Both the position numbers and the translations under genes were made by a program. Shown here in pieces: positions 7,927 to 15,962 of a stretch of 64,000 nucleotides of DNA (position 1 is its first letter; every line of letters starts with the position of its first letter). Origin of the DNA: a bacterium M00.F.Ca.ET.205.01.1.1. GTDB taxonomy: Bacteria > Pseudomonadota > Alphaproteobacteria > Rhizobiales > Rhizobiaceae. Under the pieces are notes generated by a model, which made no database searches, was not told the origin of the DNA, and saw nothing but the letters and a program-made list of their open reading frames with translations. Location: the NCBI GenBank assembly GCA_004791255.1, contig SRUQ01000009.1, forward strand, positions 186,001 through 250,000, given 5' to 3'.

Positions 7927-8079
7927 TCAGGAGAACGTCAGTTGACCGATCGGGGTATGCGCAGGAAATGACGCATCGATCGCCGTGCTGCCACCGCCGC
8001 CCTGGGTGATGGTTTCGATAGAACCATGCACCGTCAGGCTTGGCGTTTCGTAATCATGCTTTTCAACATTCTGTTCCAT
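7927..8079 (-). CDS. Lasso-peptide precursor (A protein)
   Basis: A 50-codon frame with ATG at 8079 and GGAG seven bases upstream. The 26-residue leader has the B1-binding motif YETPSL (residues 10-15) and ends in Thr-Gln, so Thr is at -2, the hallmark recognised by the B proteins. The 24-residue core begins GGGGSTAID: Gly1 is the amine donor and Asp9 the acid, predicting a 9-residue macrolactam ring. The tail is ASFPAHTPIGQLTFS; bulky Phe12, His15 and Phe23 are candidate plug or tail residues. The last residue is Ser, the site phosphorylated by the kinase in paeninodin-type clusters. By hand the cyclised core has a neutral monoisotopic mass near 2270.10 Da, plus 79.97 if phosphorylated. Core and enzyme context agree well; topology and activity are inferred. 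Four N-terminal glycines are unusual. Confidence 0.9.
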   Translation of the reverse strand: MEQNVEKHDYETPSLTVHGSIETITQGGGGSTAIDASFPAHTPIGQLTFS

Positions 8080-8588
8080 TTTACACTCCAATGAGGACTG
8101 GAAACGGCCCGTCGAGTGCCGTCAGCACTTTCATGCTGCACCGCAATAGCTGCATAGCAGCATTTATGAGTCAAGCCTGATTTACCCGGTGTTAATCAAT
8201 TATGGGTTGCGGATGTCACCATGCGTGCGCGGGATGCCCAAAATCCGACTTCTTTTGGGCGGAATCAACAGGCAATTCGGCGCCATCATTGACGATTCCT
8301 TAAGCAATTGATTTCATTTGCTTAAAATGCTTACTCAGACGATGCTTTTTTAGGTATGTCTAAAAAGGCCAAATTTCCTCGCCAGCCTCGCCTTGAACTG
8401 TGCCCGGAAAGGTCTTGGCCGGTGGATATTTCGACCTCGTTGCGGGCTGCGATCGGGCTGCATCGGCAAACGCCCAGGTTGCAAAATATTGCGCTGCAAA
8501 AGGAAGAACTGGACGACGCCCGGCTTTTTGGTGATGTTGCGCTTCGCACTGCAGCATACGCGTCGCTTTTGGAGATATTAGGCTCTCG
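8080..8588. promoter_or_regulatory. Divergent promoter region of lasso precursor and nucleotidyltransferase
   Basis: About 510 bp between the divergent precursor and nucleotidyltransferase genes. On the minus strand a good -35 (CTTGAC, near 8170-8175) faces the precursor, with a poor -10. A palindrome GCTGC-ATA-GCAGC (8149-8161) and a further ATGCTGC (8133-8139, matched by GCAGCAT at 8157-8163) overlap the expected core promoter and look like an operator. The 8281-8350 stretch is AT-rich and may hold the promoter for the plus-strand gene. The rest, 8356-8588, contains an open frame (MSKKAKFPRQPRLEL...) that runs into the next gene and that I do not trust as coding. Confidence 0.4.
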
Positions 8589-9716
8589 ATGGGTTTGTCT
8601 GAACGTTCATACGACCGGCTGCGCGCTGCCGATTGCGCCGACGAGATCGCCTATGTCCAGGCGTGCCTGCGGCTGTTCTTCGCGACGCCCTCGCGTGCCG
8701 CGTCCGGCGAGGTATCCATGCCTGGCCTTTCCGACGAGATCGTCGCCGACATCGCCAGGTTGAACAAGGTCGCCGCCTTTGTCTTCAAGGCATTGTCGCG
8801 CGCGCCGGCAAACGGACGGCCGGCCGGGCTGTTGCAGTGGCTCGACGCCTACCGCAGGCGGACGGTTGCGATGAACGCGTCCTGCATCATTGATTCGATG
8901 GCCATCCATGCGGCGTTGCGGGACAGGCAGATCGATTTCGTCTTTCTTAAAGGACCATTCCAGCAGCATCTGCTCTACGGCGACCATTTCATGAAGCCTT
9001 CCGGCGATGTCGACATCCTGGTCTCGCCGGCCGGGTTTGTCAGGGCACGCGATGCGCTGCGCTCGATCGGCTACGAGGTGTCAGGCAAATCGCGCTCCGT
9101 CTGGTGGGTACGTTTCCTGGGCGAACAGCACATGATCCGCGGCGACGGGCCGTCCACGGTCGATCTGCACTACCGCCTGCAGCAGCCGGGCTCGCCGAGC
9201 CCGCGCGATGCGGACGGGTTCCTGCGGCGCAAACGACAAATCGGGATCTCCGGCACCCAGGTGCCGTTCACCTCGCCCGCCGACACCCTGCTGTTGTCCT
9301 GCATCAGCGTCGCCAAGGCACTTTTCAACCGGGAACCTTGCGCCGGTTACGTCTGCGATATCAGAGCCAGCGCCAGCCGCCTGGACGAGGCGGACCAGCG
9401 GCGTCTGCTCGATGACGCGGCCGCGCAAGGGCTGGACGACACGCTGCTGCTTGGCCTGCGCGCCGCCGACGTGCTGCTGGGCGGCACCGGTACGCTTCTG
9501 TCCGAGCGCGCCACGCGGATCCTGTCGCGCATCGGCGATGAGGACCTGCTCAACATGGTCATCGCACCATGGCTGCCGTCCTTGCGATGGCCGCAGCGGC
9601 GAACCGTTCTGTGGGAATTGTGCGGCCGCGCGCCGGTCCGCTATCTGGCCGAAGCCGGCTGGGCGGCGTCCGCCGACATCAGCCGCCGCATCTTCGAACG
9701 GCCGGGCAGCCAGTGA
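8589..9716 (+). CDS. Nucleotidyltransferase-family protein, divergent from the lasso precursor
   Basis: 375 aa protein of the uncharacterised nucleotidyltransferase family (NTP_transf_5 type). Key features are FLKG (119-122), the metal-binding SGDVDILV (138-145) after a short spacer, and a later acidic TVDLHYRL segment, together the two-Asp-plus-one layout of a pol-beta-like nucleotidyltransferase. Such genes recur in kinase-containing lasso clusters, and here a paralogue (33348-34364) also sits next to the second HprK-like kinase. I therefore propose that it works with the kinase, perhaps adding a nucleotide group to the peptide or its phosphate, but no reaction is established. It is divergent from the precursor and could share a regulatory region with it. 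Confidence 0.72.
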   Translation: MGLSERSYDRLRAADCADEIAYVQACLRLFFATPSRAASGEVSMPGLSDEIVADIARLNKVAAFVFKALSRAPANGRPAGLLQWLDAYRRRTVAMNASCIIDSMAIHAALRDRQIDFVFLKGPFQQHLLYGDHFMKPSGDVDILVSPAGFVRARDALRSIGYEVSGKSRSVWWVRFLGEQHMIRGDGPSTVDLHYRLQQPGSPSPRDADGFLRRKRQIGISGTQVPFTSPADTLLLSCISVAKALFNREPCAGYVCDIRASASRLDEADQRRLLDDAAAQGLDDTLLLGLRAADVLLGGTGTLLSERATRILSRIGDEDLLNMVIAPWLPSLRWPQRRTVLWELCGRAPVRYLAEAGWAASADISRRIFERPGSQ

Positions 9717-9786
9717 TGCCGGTCCCGTCGGACATCGAACGAGTACAGGGCGAGGGCAGATTGGAACCTGTGCGAAAGGCAAATCC

Positions 9787-10809
9787 ATGTCGATGACGAA
9801 ACCAGAGGTCTGCGTGATCATCGCGGCCAAGAACGCGGCACGCACAATCGCGGTCGCGATCGCATCGGCGTTGCGCGAACCGGAGGTGGCGGAAGTCGTC
9901 GTCGTCGACGACGGCTCCACCGACGATACCGCTGACGTCTCCCGCGCGGCCGATGACGGCAGCGGCCGGCTCAAGGTGATGCGCCTCGACGTCAACCGCG
10001 GCCCGTCCTTTGCCCGCAACGCCGCCATCGCCGGTTCCAGATTGCCCTTCATCAGCATCCTGGACGCCGACGATTTCTTCCTCGAGGGCCGGTTCCGCGA
10101 TCTGTTTGCCGCCGCCGATTGGGATTTCGCCGCCGACAACATCATGCTCATCAGGGATGACGCCTTGAGCGATGCGACCAAGATTGTCGCCCCGCAATTC
10201 GCGGCCGAACCGGAATTCCTCGATTTCGAGGGGTTCGTCGAAGGCAACATTTCCAGACGCAGCGTGCAAAGGGGCGAGCTCGGATTCCTGAAGCCGGTGA
10301 TCAGCCGCGCCTTCCTCGACCGCCATCGATTGCGCTACGACGAGAGCCTGCGCCTGGGCGAGGATTATGAGCTCTACGCCCGCGCCGTGGCCCATGGCGC
10401 GCGCTTTAAGGTCATCCGCTCCTGCGGCTACGCGGCAATAGTGCGCGCCGATTCGCTCAGCGGCCGCCACAAGACCCTGGACCTGAAGCGTCTGGCCGAC
10501 GCCGACCTGGCACTTCTGGCGATCGACAGCCTGCCGGAAGGCTCGAAAGCCGTGCTACGCCGGCACGAACGCCATGTGCGCGACAAATACCGGCTGCGCA
10601 ATTTCCTCGACGTCAAGGCAGAGCGCGGGCTGGCGTCGGCCGCGGCTTACGCCTTTGCGAGTCAATCCAACCTCGTTCCCATCGTCCAGGGCGTGGCTTC
10701 GGACAAGTTGGAGGCATTGTTTCGCCGCGTCGGCCTGGCATCCAGGCACAAACTCGTTCCACCGCTGCGTTTTTTGATGGCCGCAACCAGCGCCGGCAAA
10801 CAGCGGTAA
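9787..10809 (+). CDS. Family 2 glycosyltransferase, ExoO-like
   Basis: GT-A fold glycosyltransferase of 340 aa, probably adding one sugar to the lipid-linked EPS repeat unit on the cytoplasmic side. Visible are the nucleotide-binding VVVVDDGSTDDT (about 37-48), the metal-binding DADDF, the acceptor-side GEDYELYARA, and the LGFLKPVISRAFLDRHRLRYDE segment shared with the second copy at 22984-23952. The two proteins are clear paralogues. The ATG at 9787 follows the nucleotidyltransferase after 70 bp on the same strand. Substrate and position in the repeat unit are unknown. It may be a diverged ExoO, ExoU or ExoW equivalent. Confidence 0.8.
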   Translation: MSMTKPEVCVIIAAKNAARTIAVAIASALREPEVAEVVVVDDGSTDDTADVSRAADDGSGRLKVMRLDVNRGPSFARNAAIAGSRLPFISILDADDFFLEGRFRDLFAAADWDFAADNIMLIRDDALSDATKIVAPQFAAEPEFLDFEGFVEGNISRRSVQRGELGFLKPVISRAFLDRHRLRYDESLRLGEDYELYARAVAHGARFKVIRSCGYAAIVRADSLSGRHKTLDLKRLADADLALLAIDSLPEGSKAVLRRHERHVRDKYRLRNFLDVKAERGLASAAAYAFASQSNLVPIVQGVASDKLEALFRRVGLASRHKLVPPLRFLMAATSAGKQR

Positions 10810-10822
10810 GGCGCAGGAAATC

Positions 10823-10869
10823 AATGGTTTTGCACCGAAATGGCAAGCTCCCGACGCAAACCATTTCGG
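10823..10869. repeat. Nested inverted repeats after the glycosyltransferase
   Basis: A perfect 9 bp inverted repeat, CCGAAATGG (10835-10843) and CCATTTCGG (10861-10869), overlaps a second near-perfect pair (AATGGTTTTGC at 10823-10833 and GCAAACCATT at 10856-10865). There is no T-tract, so it is a weak terminator candidate; it may be a short mobile or mosaic repeat. The remaining intergenic sequence to 11088 shows nothing I can support. Confidence 0.45.
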
Positions 10870-11088
10870 CCGGATTTATGAGTTTACGAATTGGGTAGTT
10901 GCCTCAGGGCTCCGACGATGGCAGTCTATGTTGCGCTGCAGCAATTGGACGACCAACCGAACTGGCCCCCGATCGGATTGGTCTGATGTCTATCCCGTCA
11001 GGGAACACGACGATGCGACTTTCGAACCTCGTTCGCGGGGATTGGCCAGGAACCGGTTCGTGAGCCGGCGATGACAGGACACTAACCC

Positions 11089-11487
11089 ATGGCCTCGATA
11101 TTCGGCTTCAGATCAAGGGATCCGGCCCGCGACCGGCAGACCGATATTGCGCGCTTCGACCGGCTGGCGAAGCTGTTCCAGCAGATCGCGGTCGAGATCG
11201 AGGCCGAGAGAACCGGGTTGGAGAGCCGTTACCGCAAGGAGGCGACCAACGCGGCCTTCCTGGTCGAATCAATCGAGAACGGCTCCTCCTCGGACCGCCG
11301 TTCGTCCGAAGTCGGCGCGCTGACGCAGTCGATCCTGAACTGCGAGCGCCGCATCGCGGCGCTGTCGCGCCAGGACGGCATGATGCGGGAACTCCGTCAT
11401 TCGCTGGATACGGTCTTCGATGATAATAGCGCCGCCGGTTCGGCTGCTGCGGTCGAGGCCAGCCAAGCGGGGGCCGGCCGAGGGTGA
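11089..11487 (+). CDS. Small hypothetical coiled-coil protein
   Basis: A 132 aa soluble protein that I do not recognise. Residues about 15-60 (FDRLAKLFQQIAVEIEAERT) and 75-115 (LTQSILNCERRIAALSRQ) are rich in charged and leucine-type heptads, suggesting two helices that may form a coiled coil. The tail is Ala/Gly-rich and probably disordered. No signal peptide or membrane segment is seen. It lies between EPS glycosyltransferase and glycanase genes on the same strand, so an EPS-related or regulatory role is possible but unproven. Coding status is supported by frame use and length in a gap that otherwise lacks a gene. Confidence 0.5.
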   Translation: MASIFGFRSRDPARDRQTDIARFDRLAKLFQQIAVEIEAERTGLESRYRKEATNAAFLVESIENGSSSDRRSSEVGALTQSILNCERRIAALSRQDGMMRELRHSLDTVFDDNSAAGSAAAVEASQAGAGRG

Positions 11488-11632
11488 AGGCGGCGGCGCG
11501 AGACTGTATCGGCAGAGGTGACGCAAGGCAGGAAATCGGAAGGGGCAAGGAAGCGGTCAGGGTTGGCCCGTTTGGAAGCGGTTCAAACGTCGACTTTGGG
11601 TTGGGGACGCACAGCACAAAGGTGAGTTTGGT

Positions 11633-12514
11633 ATGAATTCGGATCCGAAAACCATGTCCACGACCGCAGTCGACGCATCGCCATCCGTGCACCAGGCCGG
11701 GCAGGTCGGCTGGCGGCGACTGGGGTCGCTCGGTGCGTTGCTGCTCGCCGCTCTCGGCAGCCTGGTGACGGTGCCTTCCCACGCGCAGGATATCAAGTCC
11801 GCTCCCTCGTTCGTCGACGACTTCAAGAGCTTCGATCGTGAGCGCTGGTACGTGTCCGACGGCTGGAACAACGGCAGCCATCAGAATTGCACCTGGTCGA
11901 AGGGGCTGGTCGAGCTTTCCGACGGGGTGTTGTCGCTGGGCTTTGAAAAACAGAAGCTGAAGGACCGCGAGTTCGCCTGCGGCGAGATCCAGACCAACCA
12001 GCGCTTCGGCTACGGCACCTATGAGGCGCGGCTGAAGACCGATAAGGGCTCCGGCCTCAATGCGGCTTTCTTCACCTATATCGGCCCGTCCGACAAGCAG
12101 CCCTGGGACGAGATCGACTTCGAGGTCCTGACCAAGGATACCTCCAAGGTGCAGGTCAACGCCTACATCGGCGGCAAGGGCAAGAACGAGAAGCTGGTCG
12201 ACGTACCCGGCGGCACCGACGGGGGCTTTAACGACTATGCCTTCGTCTGGGAGAAGGATAGCCTGCGCTGGTACGTCAACGGTCAGTTGGTGAACACCAT
12301 CACCGATCCGGCGAAACTGCCCAGCCATGCCCAGAAGATCTTCTTCAGCCTTTGGGGCAGCGATACGATGAAGGGGTGGATGGGGGCGTTTGCCGATCCT
12401 GGCCGCAAGCTGTCGCTGCAGGTCGAGCGCGTCGCCTTCACCGCGCTCGGCGAACCCTGCCAGTTTCCGGAATCGCTGGCATGCAGCGTAAAAGAGTTGG
12501 GAAAGACGAATTGA
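11633..12514 (+). CDS. exoK: Secreted family 16 endo-beta-glucanase ExoK
   Basis: Family 16 glycoside hydrolase, 293 aa, similar to rhizobial ExoK, which trims nascent succinoglycan and sets chain length. After a basic N-region, a hydrophobic signal segment (about residues 30-52, ending VPSHAQ) directs export. The catalytic stretch WDEIDFEVL (158-166) carries nucleophile Glu160, helper Asp162 and acid/base Glu164. Aromatic cleft residues such as those in WYVSDGWNNGSHQNC line the substrate site. The N-terminus before the signal is longer than usual (about 28 residues), so a start at Met8 is possible. Its place among exo genes supports EPS as substrate. Confidence 0.88.
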   Translation: MNSDPKTMSTTAVDASPSVHQAGQVGWRRLGSLGALLLAALGSLVTVPSHAQDIKSAPSFVDDFKSFDRERWYVSDGWNNGSHQNCTWSKGLVELSDGVLSLGFEKQKLKDREFACGEIQTNQRFGYGTYEARLKTDKGSGLNAAFFTYIGPSDKQPWDEIDFEVLTKDTSKVQVNAYIGGKGKNEKLVDVPGGTDGGFNDYAFVWEKDSLRWYVNGQLVNTITDPAKLPSHAQKIFFSLWGSDTMKGWMGAFADPGRKLSLQVERVAFTALGEPCQFPESLACSVKELGKTN

Positions 12515-12563
12515 ACTGGCCGGGCCGAAAACGGTCCGCTGCCCTGGATGGGAATGAAACCGA

Positions 12564-13895
12564 ATGAATTTGACAGTCTTTGGGATAGGCTATGTCGGTC
12601 TCGTGCAGGCGGCGGTGCTTGCAGAAGTCGGCCACCAGGTGGTGTGCGTCGACATCGATGCGAACAAGGTCGAGCGGCTCAACCAGGGCCTCATTCCGAT
12701 CTTCGAGCCGGGGCTTGAAAGCATCGTCAGGGAAAACCACGCCGCCGGCCGCATCAAGTTCACCACCGATGCCGCCGCCGCCGTCAGGCACGGCCAAATC
12801 CAGATGATCGCGGTCGGCACGCCGCCCGGCGAGGACGGCTCGGCCGACCTCAAATATGTGCTGGCGGTGGCCGAGACCATCGGCCGCGAGATGGAGGTGT
12901 CCAAGATCGTCGTCGGCAAGTCGACAGTGCCGGTCGGCACCTGCGAAAAGGTGAAGGCCAGGATTGCCGAAACGCTGAAGAAAAGAGGCCGCGAGGACCT
13001 GACCTTCGACGTCGCGTCCAATCCGGAATTCCTCAAGGAAGGCTCCGCGGTCGCCGACTGCATGAAGCCGGACCGCATCATTGTCGGCACATCAAGCGAG
13101 GACACCGAGGCGGTGATGCGCGAGCTCTACGCGCCCTTCAACCGCAACCACGAGAAGATGATCGTGATGGACGTGCGCAGCGCCGAATTCACCAAATATG
13201 CCGCCAACTGCATGCTGGCGACAAAGATCTCCTTCATGAACGAGATGGCCAATCTGGCCGAGCAACTTGGTGCCGACATCGAGGAGGTCCGCAAGGGCAT
13301 CGGCAGCGACCCGCGCATCGGCTACCACTTCATCTACCCGGGCCTCGGTTATGGCGGTTCCTGCTTCCCCAAGGACGTGCGCGCACTGATCAAGACCGCC
13401 GAAGGCGTCAAGTTCGACGCCAAGCTGTTGCGCGCCGTCGAGGAGCGCAACAACGAGCAGAAATCAGTCCTGTTCGACAAGGTGAACCGCTATTTCAAGG
13501 GCAACCTCAAAGGCAAGACCTTCGCGCTGTGGGGCCTGGCCTTCAAGCCCAACACCGACGACATGCGCGAGGCACCGGCACGCAACCTGATGGAGGCGCT
13601 GTGGGCGTCCGGCGCCAAGGTGCAGGCTTATGACCCGGAGGCGATGCAGGAATGCCAGGCCATCTACGGCCAGCGTGACGACCTCTTGTTGTGCGGCACC
13701 AAGGAGGCAGCACTGCGCGGCGCCGAAGCGCTGCTGATCTGCACGGAATGGAAGAGCTTCCGGGCACCTTCTTTCGATGCGCTGAAGGACGCGCTGACCA
13801 CGCCGGTCATCTTCGACGGCCGCAACCTCTACGACCCCAAGGTCATCGCCCGCCACGGCATCGAATACTACTCGATCGGCAGGATGGCGGCGTGA
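12564..13895 (+). CDS. ugd: UDP-glucose 6-dehydrogenase
   Basis: UDP-glucose 6-dehydrogenase, 443 aa (full length). It oxidises UDP-glucose to UDP-glucuronate with two NAD+, supplying an acidic sugar for polysaccharides. The NAD-binding motif GIGYVGLVQAAVLAE opens the protein, SKIVVGKSTVPVGT and FLKEGSAV are family signatures, and the catalytic Cys267 lies in GYGGSCFPKDV. The C-terminal NAD/UDP-binding domain is intact (WGLAFKPNTDDMREAPA). Rhizobial equivalents are also called rkpK. Its position beside exoK, with no further sugar-acid enzymes, suggests the EPS or another surface polysaccharide contains glucuronate or a derivative. Confidence 0.93.
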   Translation: MNLTVFGIGYVGLVQAAVLAEVGHQVVCVDIDANKVERLNQGLIPIFEPGLESIVRENHAAGRIKFTTDAAAAVRHGQIQMIAVGTPPGEDGSADLKYVLAVAETIGREMEVSKIVVGKSTVPVGTCEKVKARIAETLKKRGREDLTFDVASNPEFLKEGSAVADCMKPDRIIVGTSSEDTEAVMRELYAPFNRNHEKMIVMDVRSAEFTKYAANCMLATKISFMNEMANLAEQLGADIEEVRKGIGSDPRIGYHFIYPGLGYGGSCFPKDVRALIKTAEGVKFDAKLLRAVEERNNEQKSVLFDKVNRYFKGNLKGKTFALWGLAFKPNTDDMREAPARNLMEALWASGAKVQAYDPEAMQECQAIYGQRDDLLLCGTKEAALRGAEALLICTEWKSFRAPSFDALKDALTTPVIFDGRNLYDPKVIARHGIEYYSIGRMAA

Positions 13896-13987
13896 GGCTG
13901 GGAGTGAGCAACCGGAAACAGTGCCGGTCTGGACGCACGGTCGCGAGGACCATGATGAGCGCGTATGTCTGTGCGGAGTTGTAGCTG

Positions 13988-15430
13988 ATGGTGCTGGATG
14001 TAAAGCCGGAACAAATCACCAAGGATCATTTCGATCTCGTCGCGATCGGTTCCGGCTTCGGTTCGGCCTTTTTCCTGCACGAATTCGCCAAGCGGCGTAA
14101 GGCGCGCATCCTTGTGCTGGAATGGGGCCGCCACAACACCCATGAATGGCAGCTCGGTCAGAACGCCAACACCGACATCGACGACGAAACCACCTACAAG
14201 ACCAATTCCGACAAGCCCTGGAACTACACGATCGGCCTTGGCGGCGGCACCAATTGCTGGTTCGCGCAGACACCAAGGTTCCATCCCAACGACTTCCGGC
14301 TGAAAAGCACCTACGGCATCGGCAACGACTGGCCGATCAGCTATGACGACGTCGAACCGTTCTACTGCGATGCCGAGGAGATCATGTCGATCTCCGGCGA
14401 TCCGGACATGGCGGCAATGCTGCCGCGCTCGAAGCCGTTTCCGCAGCCGCCGCATCGCATGTCGACGCCGGACAGGATGATGAAGGCGGCACAGCCCGAC
14501 CAGCACTTCGTCATGCCCACCGCGCGCGCCCGGGTGGCGACCGCGCAGCGAGGCTCCTGCTGCGCCAATCTGCGCTGCTGGCTGTGCCCGGCCGACGCGA
14601 AATTCACCGTCAACAACGGGCTGATGCATGTCTTCGAGCATCCCGACGTCTCGGTCTGTCTCGGTGCGGAAGTGCGGCGGCTCGACCACGCCGGCGGAAC
14701 GGTCCGCTCTGTCACCTTCGTCCACAATGGCAAGGAATATCAGGTCAGCGGCGACCTCTTCATTCTTGGCGCCAACGCCATCCAGAGCGCGGCGATCATG
14801 CTGCGCTCGGGGTTGGGAGACGAATTCGTCGGCCGCGGCCTGCATGAATCCTATGGCTGGAATTTCGAGGTCTATCTCGACGGTGTCGACAATTTCGACG
14901 GCAGCACCATCACCACCGGCCTGAATTTCGGCCTCTATGACGGTCCGCACCGGTCCGAACACGCGGCCGCATTGGTCTATTTCGAGAACCGCTGGCAGCA
15001 CGGAATGCGCGCCGAAAAAGGGCGATTGCGCCAGGCGCTGCCGCTCGTGGTGGTGACCGAGAATTTGCTCGACCATGAAAATTTCGTCGCCCTGGATGAG
15101 GACGACAACGCCTTCGTCTCCTTCAAGGCGCCATCGGACTATGCCGTCAAGGGCATGGCGAAGGCGCTGGAGAAATTGCCGGGGTTGCTCTCTCCTCTGC
15201 CGGTCGAAAGGCTCTTCGACCGCGGCATCCGGCCGACCGAATCGCATGTCCAGGGCACATTGCGGATGGGAACCGGTCCGGCGGATTCGGTTGTCGACAG
15301 CGACATGATCCACCACCGGCTCCGCAATCTGGTTGTTGTCGGTACCAGCACCTATCCAAGCTGCTCCTGCGCCAACCCGAGCCTGACCGCGGCAGCGCTG
15401 TCCCTGCGGGCGGCGAGCCGGATCGCGTGA
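13988..15430 (+). CDS. GMC-family FAD dehydrogenase catalytic subunit with a Cys cluster
   Basis: Glucose-methanol-choline oxidoreductase, 480 aa. The FAD-binding LVAIGSGFGSAFFLHEF (about 17-33) and LGGGTNCWFAQTPRF define the family. The C-terminal SSCANPSLTAAALSLRAASRIA-type end is the GMC C-domain, with a catalytic His region near residues 415-420. A dense cysteine motif, CCANLRC-WLC (about 191-200), resembles the [3Fe-4S]-binding motif of three-subunit FAD-dependent glucose dehydrogenases and gluconate dehydrogenases. It has no signal peptide of its own, but the next gene encodes a Tat-type small subunit that could carry it to the periplasm. It probably oxidises a sugar or polyol and passes electrons to the respiratory chain. 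The substrate is unknown, and its presence within an EPS locus is unusual. Confidence 0.8.
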   Translation: MVLDVKPEQITKDHFDLVAIGSGFGSAFFLHEFAKRRKARILVLEWGRHNTHEWQLGQNANTDIDDETTYKTNSDKPWNYTIGLGGGTNCWFAQTPRFHPNDFRLKSTYGIGNDWPISYDDVEPFYCDAEEIMSISGDPDMAAMLPRSKPFPQPPHRMSTPDRMMKAAQPDQHFVMPTARARVATAQRGSCCANLRCWLCPADAKFTVNNGLMHVFEHPDVSVCLGAEVRRLDHAGGTVRSVTFVHNGKEYQVSGDLFILGANAIQSAAIMLRSGLGDEFVGRGLHESYGWNFEVYLDGVDNFDGSTITTGLNFGLYDGPHRSEHAAALVYFENRWQHGMRAEKGRLRQALPLVVVTENLLDHENFVALDEDDNAFVSFKAPSDYAVKGMAKALEKLPGLLSPLPVERLFDRGIRPTESHVQGTLRMGTGPADSVVDSDMIHHRLRNLVVVGTSTYPSCSCANPSLTAAALSLRAASRIA

Positions 15431-15443
15431 GAGGAGCTATCGG

Positions 15444-15893
15444 ATGATCGAAGTCTCCCGGCGTTCGGTATTGGCCATCATGGCTGGCGGCGTGGCATCG
15501 ACGGGCGTCGCCTATGCAGCCGTCTCGTCGTTCTCGGATGAGGACCTGGCGCGCGTCACGCTCGAAAAATACCTCGGCAAGCTCAACATGCGCATCGAGC
15601 ATCTGCAGCAGTTCGTGCTGGCGTTCCGCGACCGGAACCCCTGGCTCTTTCCGAGCGAGAAGCTCGGTGATGCCATCACCCTGCTTGAGACGGCGAAGCT
15701 CGGCCAGGCGCGCCAGTTGCTGCCGGCGCAGAAGCGGAGCGATCTCACGCATTTCGACCGCTGGCTGGTCGCCGAGTTCCATATGCTGACCGACTATGCC
15801 TGGCGCAGTTCGCCTGGTGATCCGATCCGCTTCACCGGGTGGCAGTCATGCACCAATCCGTTCGCGACGCTTGATCCGCCGTCGAATGCCTGA
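15444..15893 (+). CDS. Tat-exported small subunit of the GMC dehydrogenase
   Basis: A 149 aa protein starting 13 bp after the GMC gene. It opens with a twin-arginine signal (SRRSVLAIMAGGVASTGVAYA, about residues 5-25) and continues as a small helical protein with the LTDYAWRSSPGDPIRFTGW segment seen in the small (gamma) subunits of sugar dehydrogenases of the gluconate 2-dehydrogenase subunit 3 type. In those systems the small subunit is the export carrier of the FAD subunit. No cytochrome c subunit is encoded beside it, so the electron acceptor would be a separate cytochrome or quinone. The function follows mainly from the signal peptide and gene pairing. Confidence 0.62.
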   Translation: MIEVSRRSVLAIMAGGVASTGVAYAAVSSFSDEDLARVTLEKYLGKLNMRIEHLQQFVLAFRDRNPWLFPSEKLGDAITLLETAKLGQARQLLPAQKRSDLTHFDRWLVAEFHMLTDYAWRSSPGDPIRFTGWQSCTNPFATLDPPSNA

Positions 15894-15962
15894 GGCGGCC
15901 TTAGACGCGGCTCTTCATCGGGCCGCAAGGTATGAAACGCGAAAGAACCAGGAGCCGGAACC

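Noticed and set aside
8356..8763. Plus-strand frame starting MSKKAKFPRQ before the nucleotidyltransferase
   Set aside because: It overlaps the real gene by 175 bp in another frame and turns Arg/Pro-rich there. The first 77 codons look less like noise, but I see no family or ribosome site.
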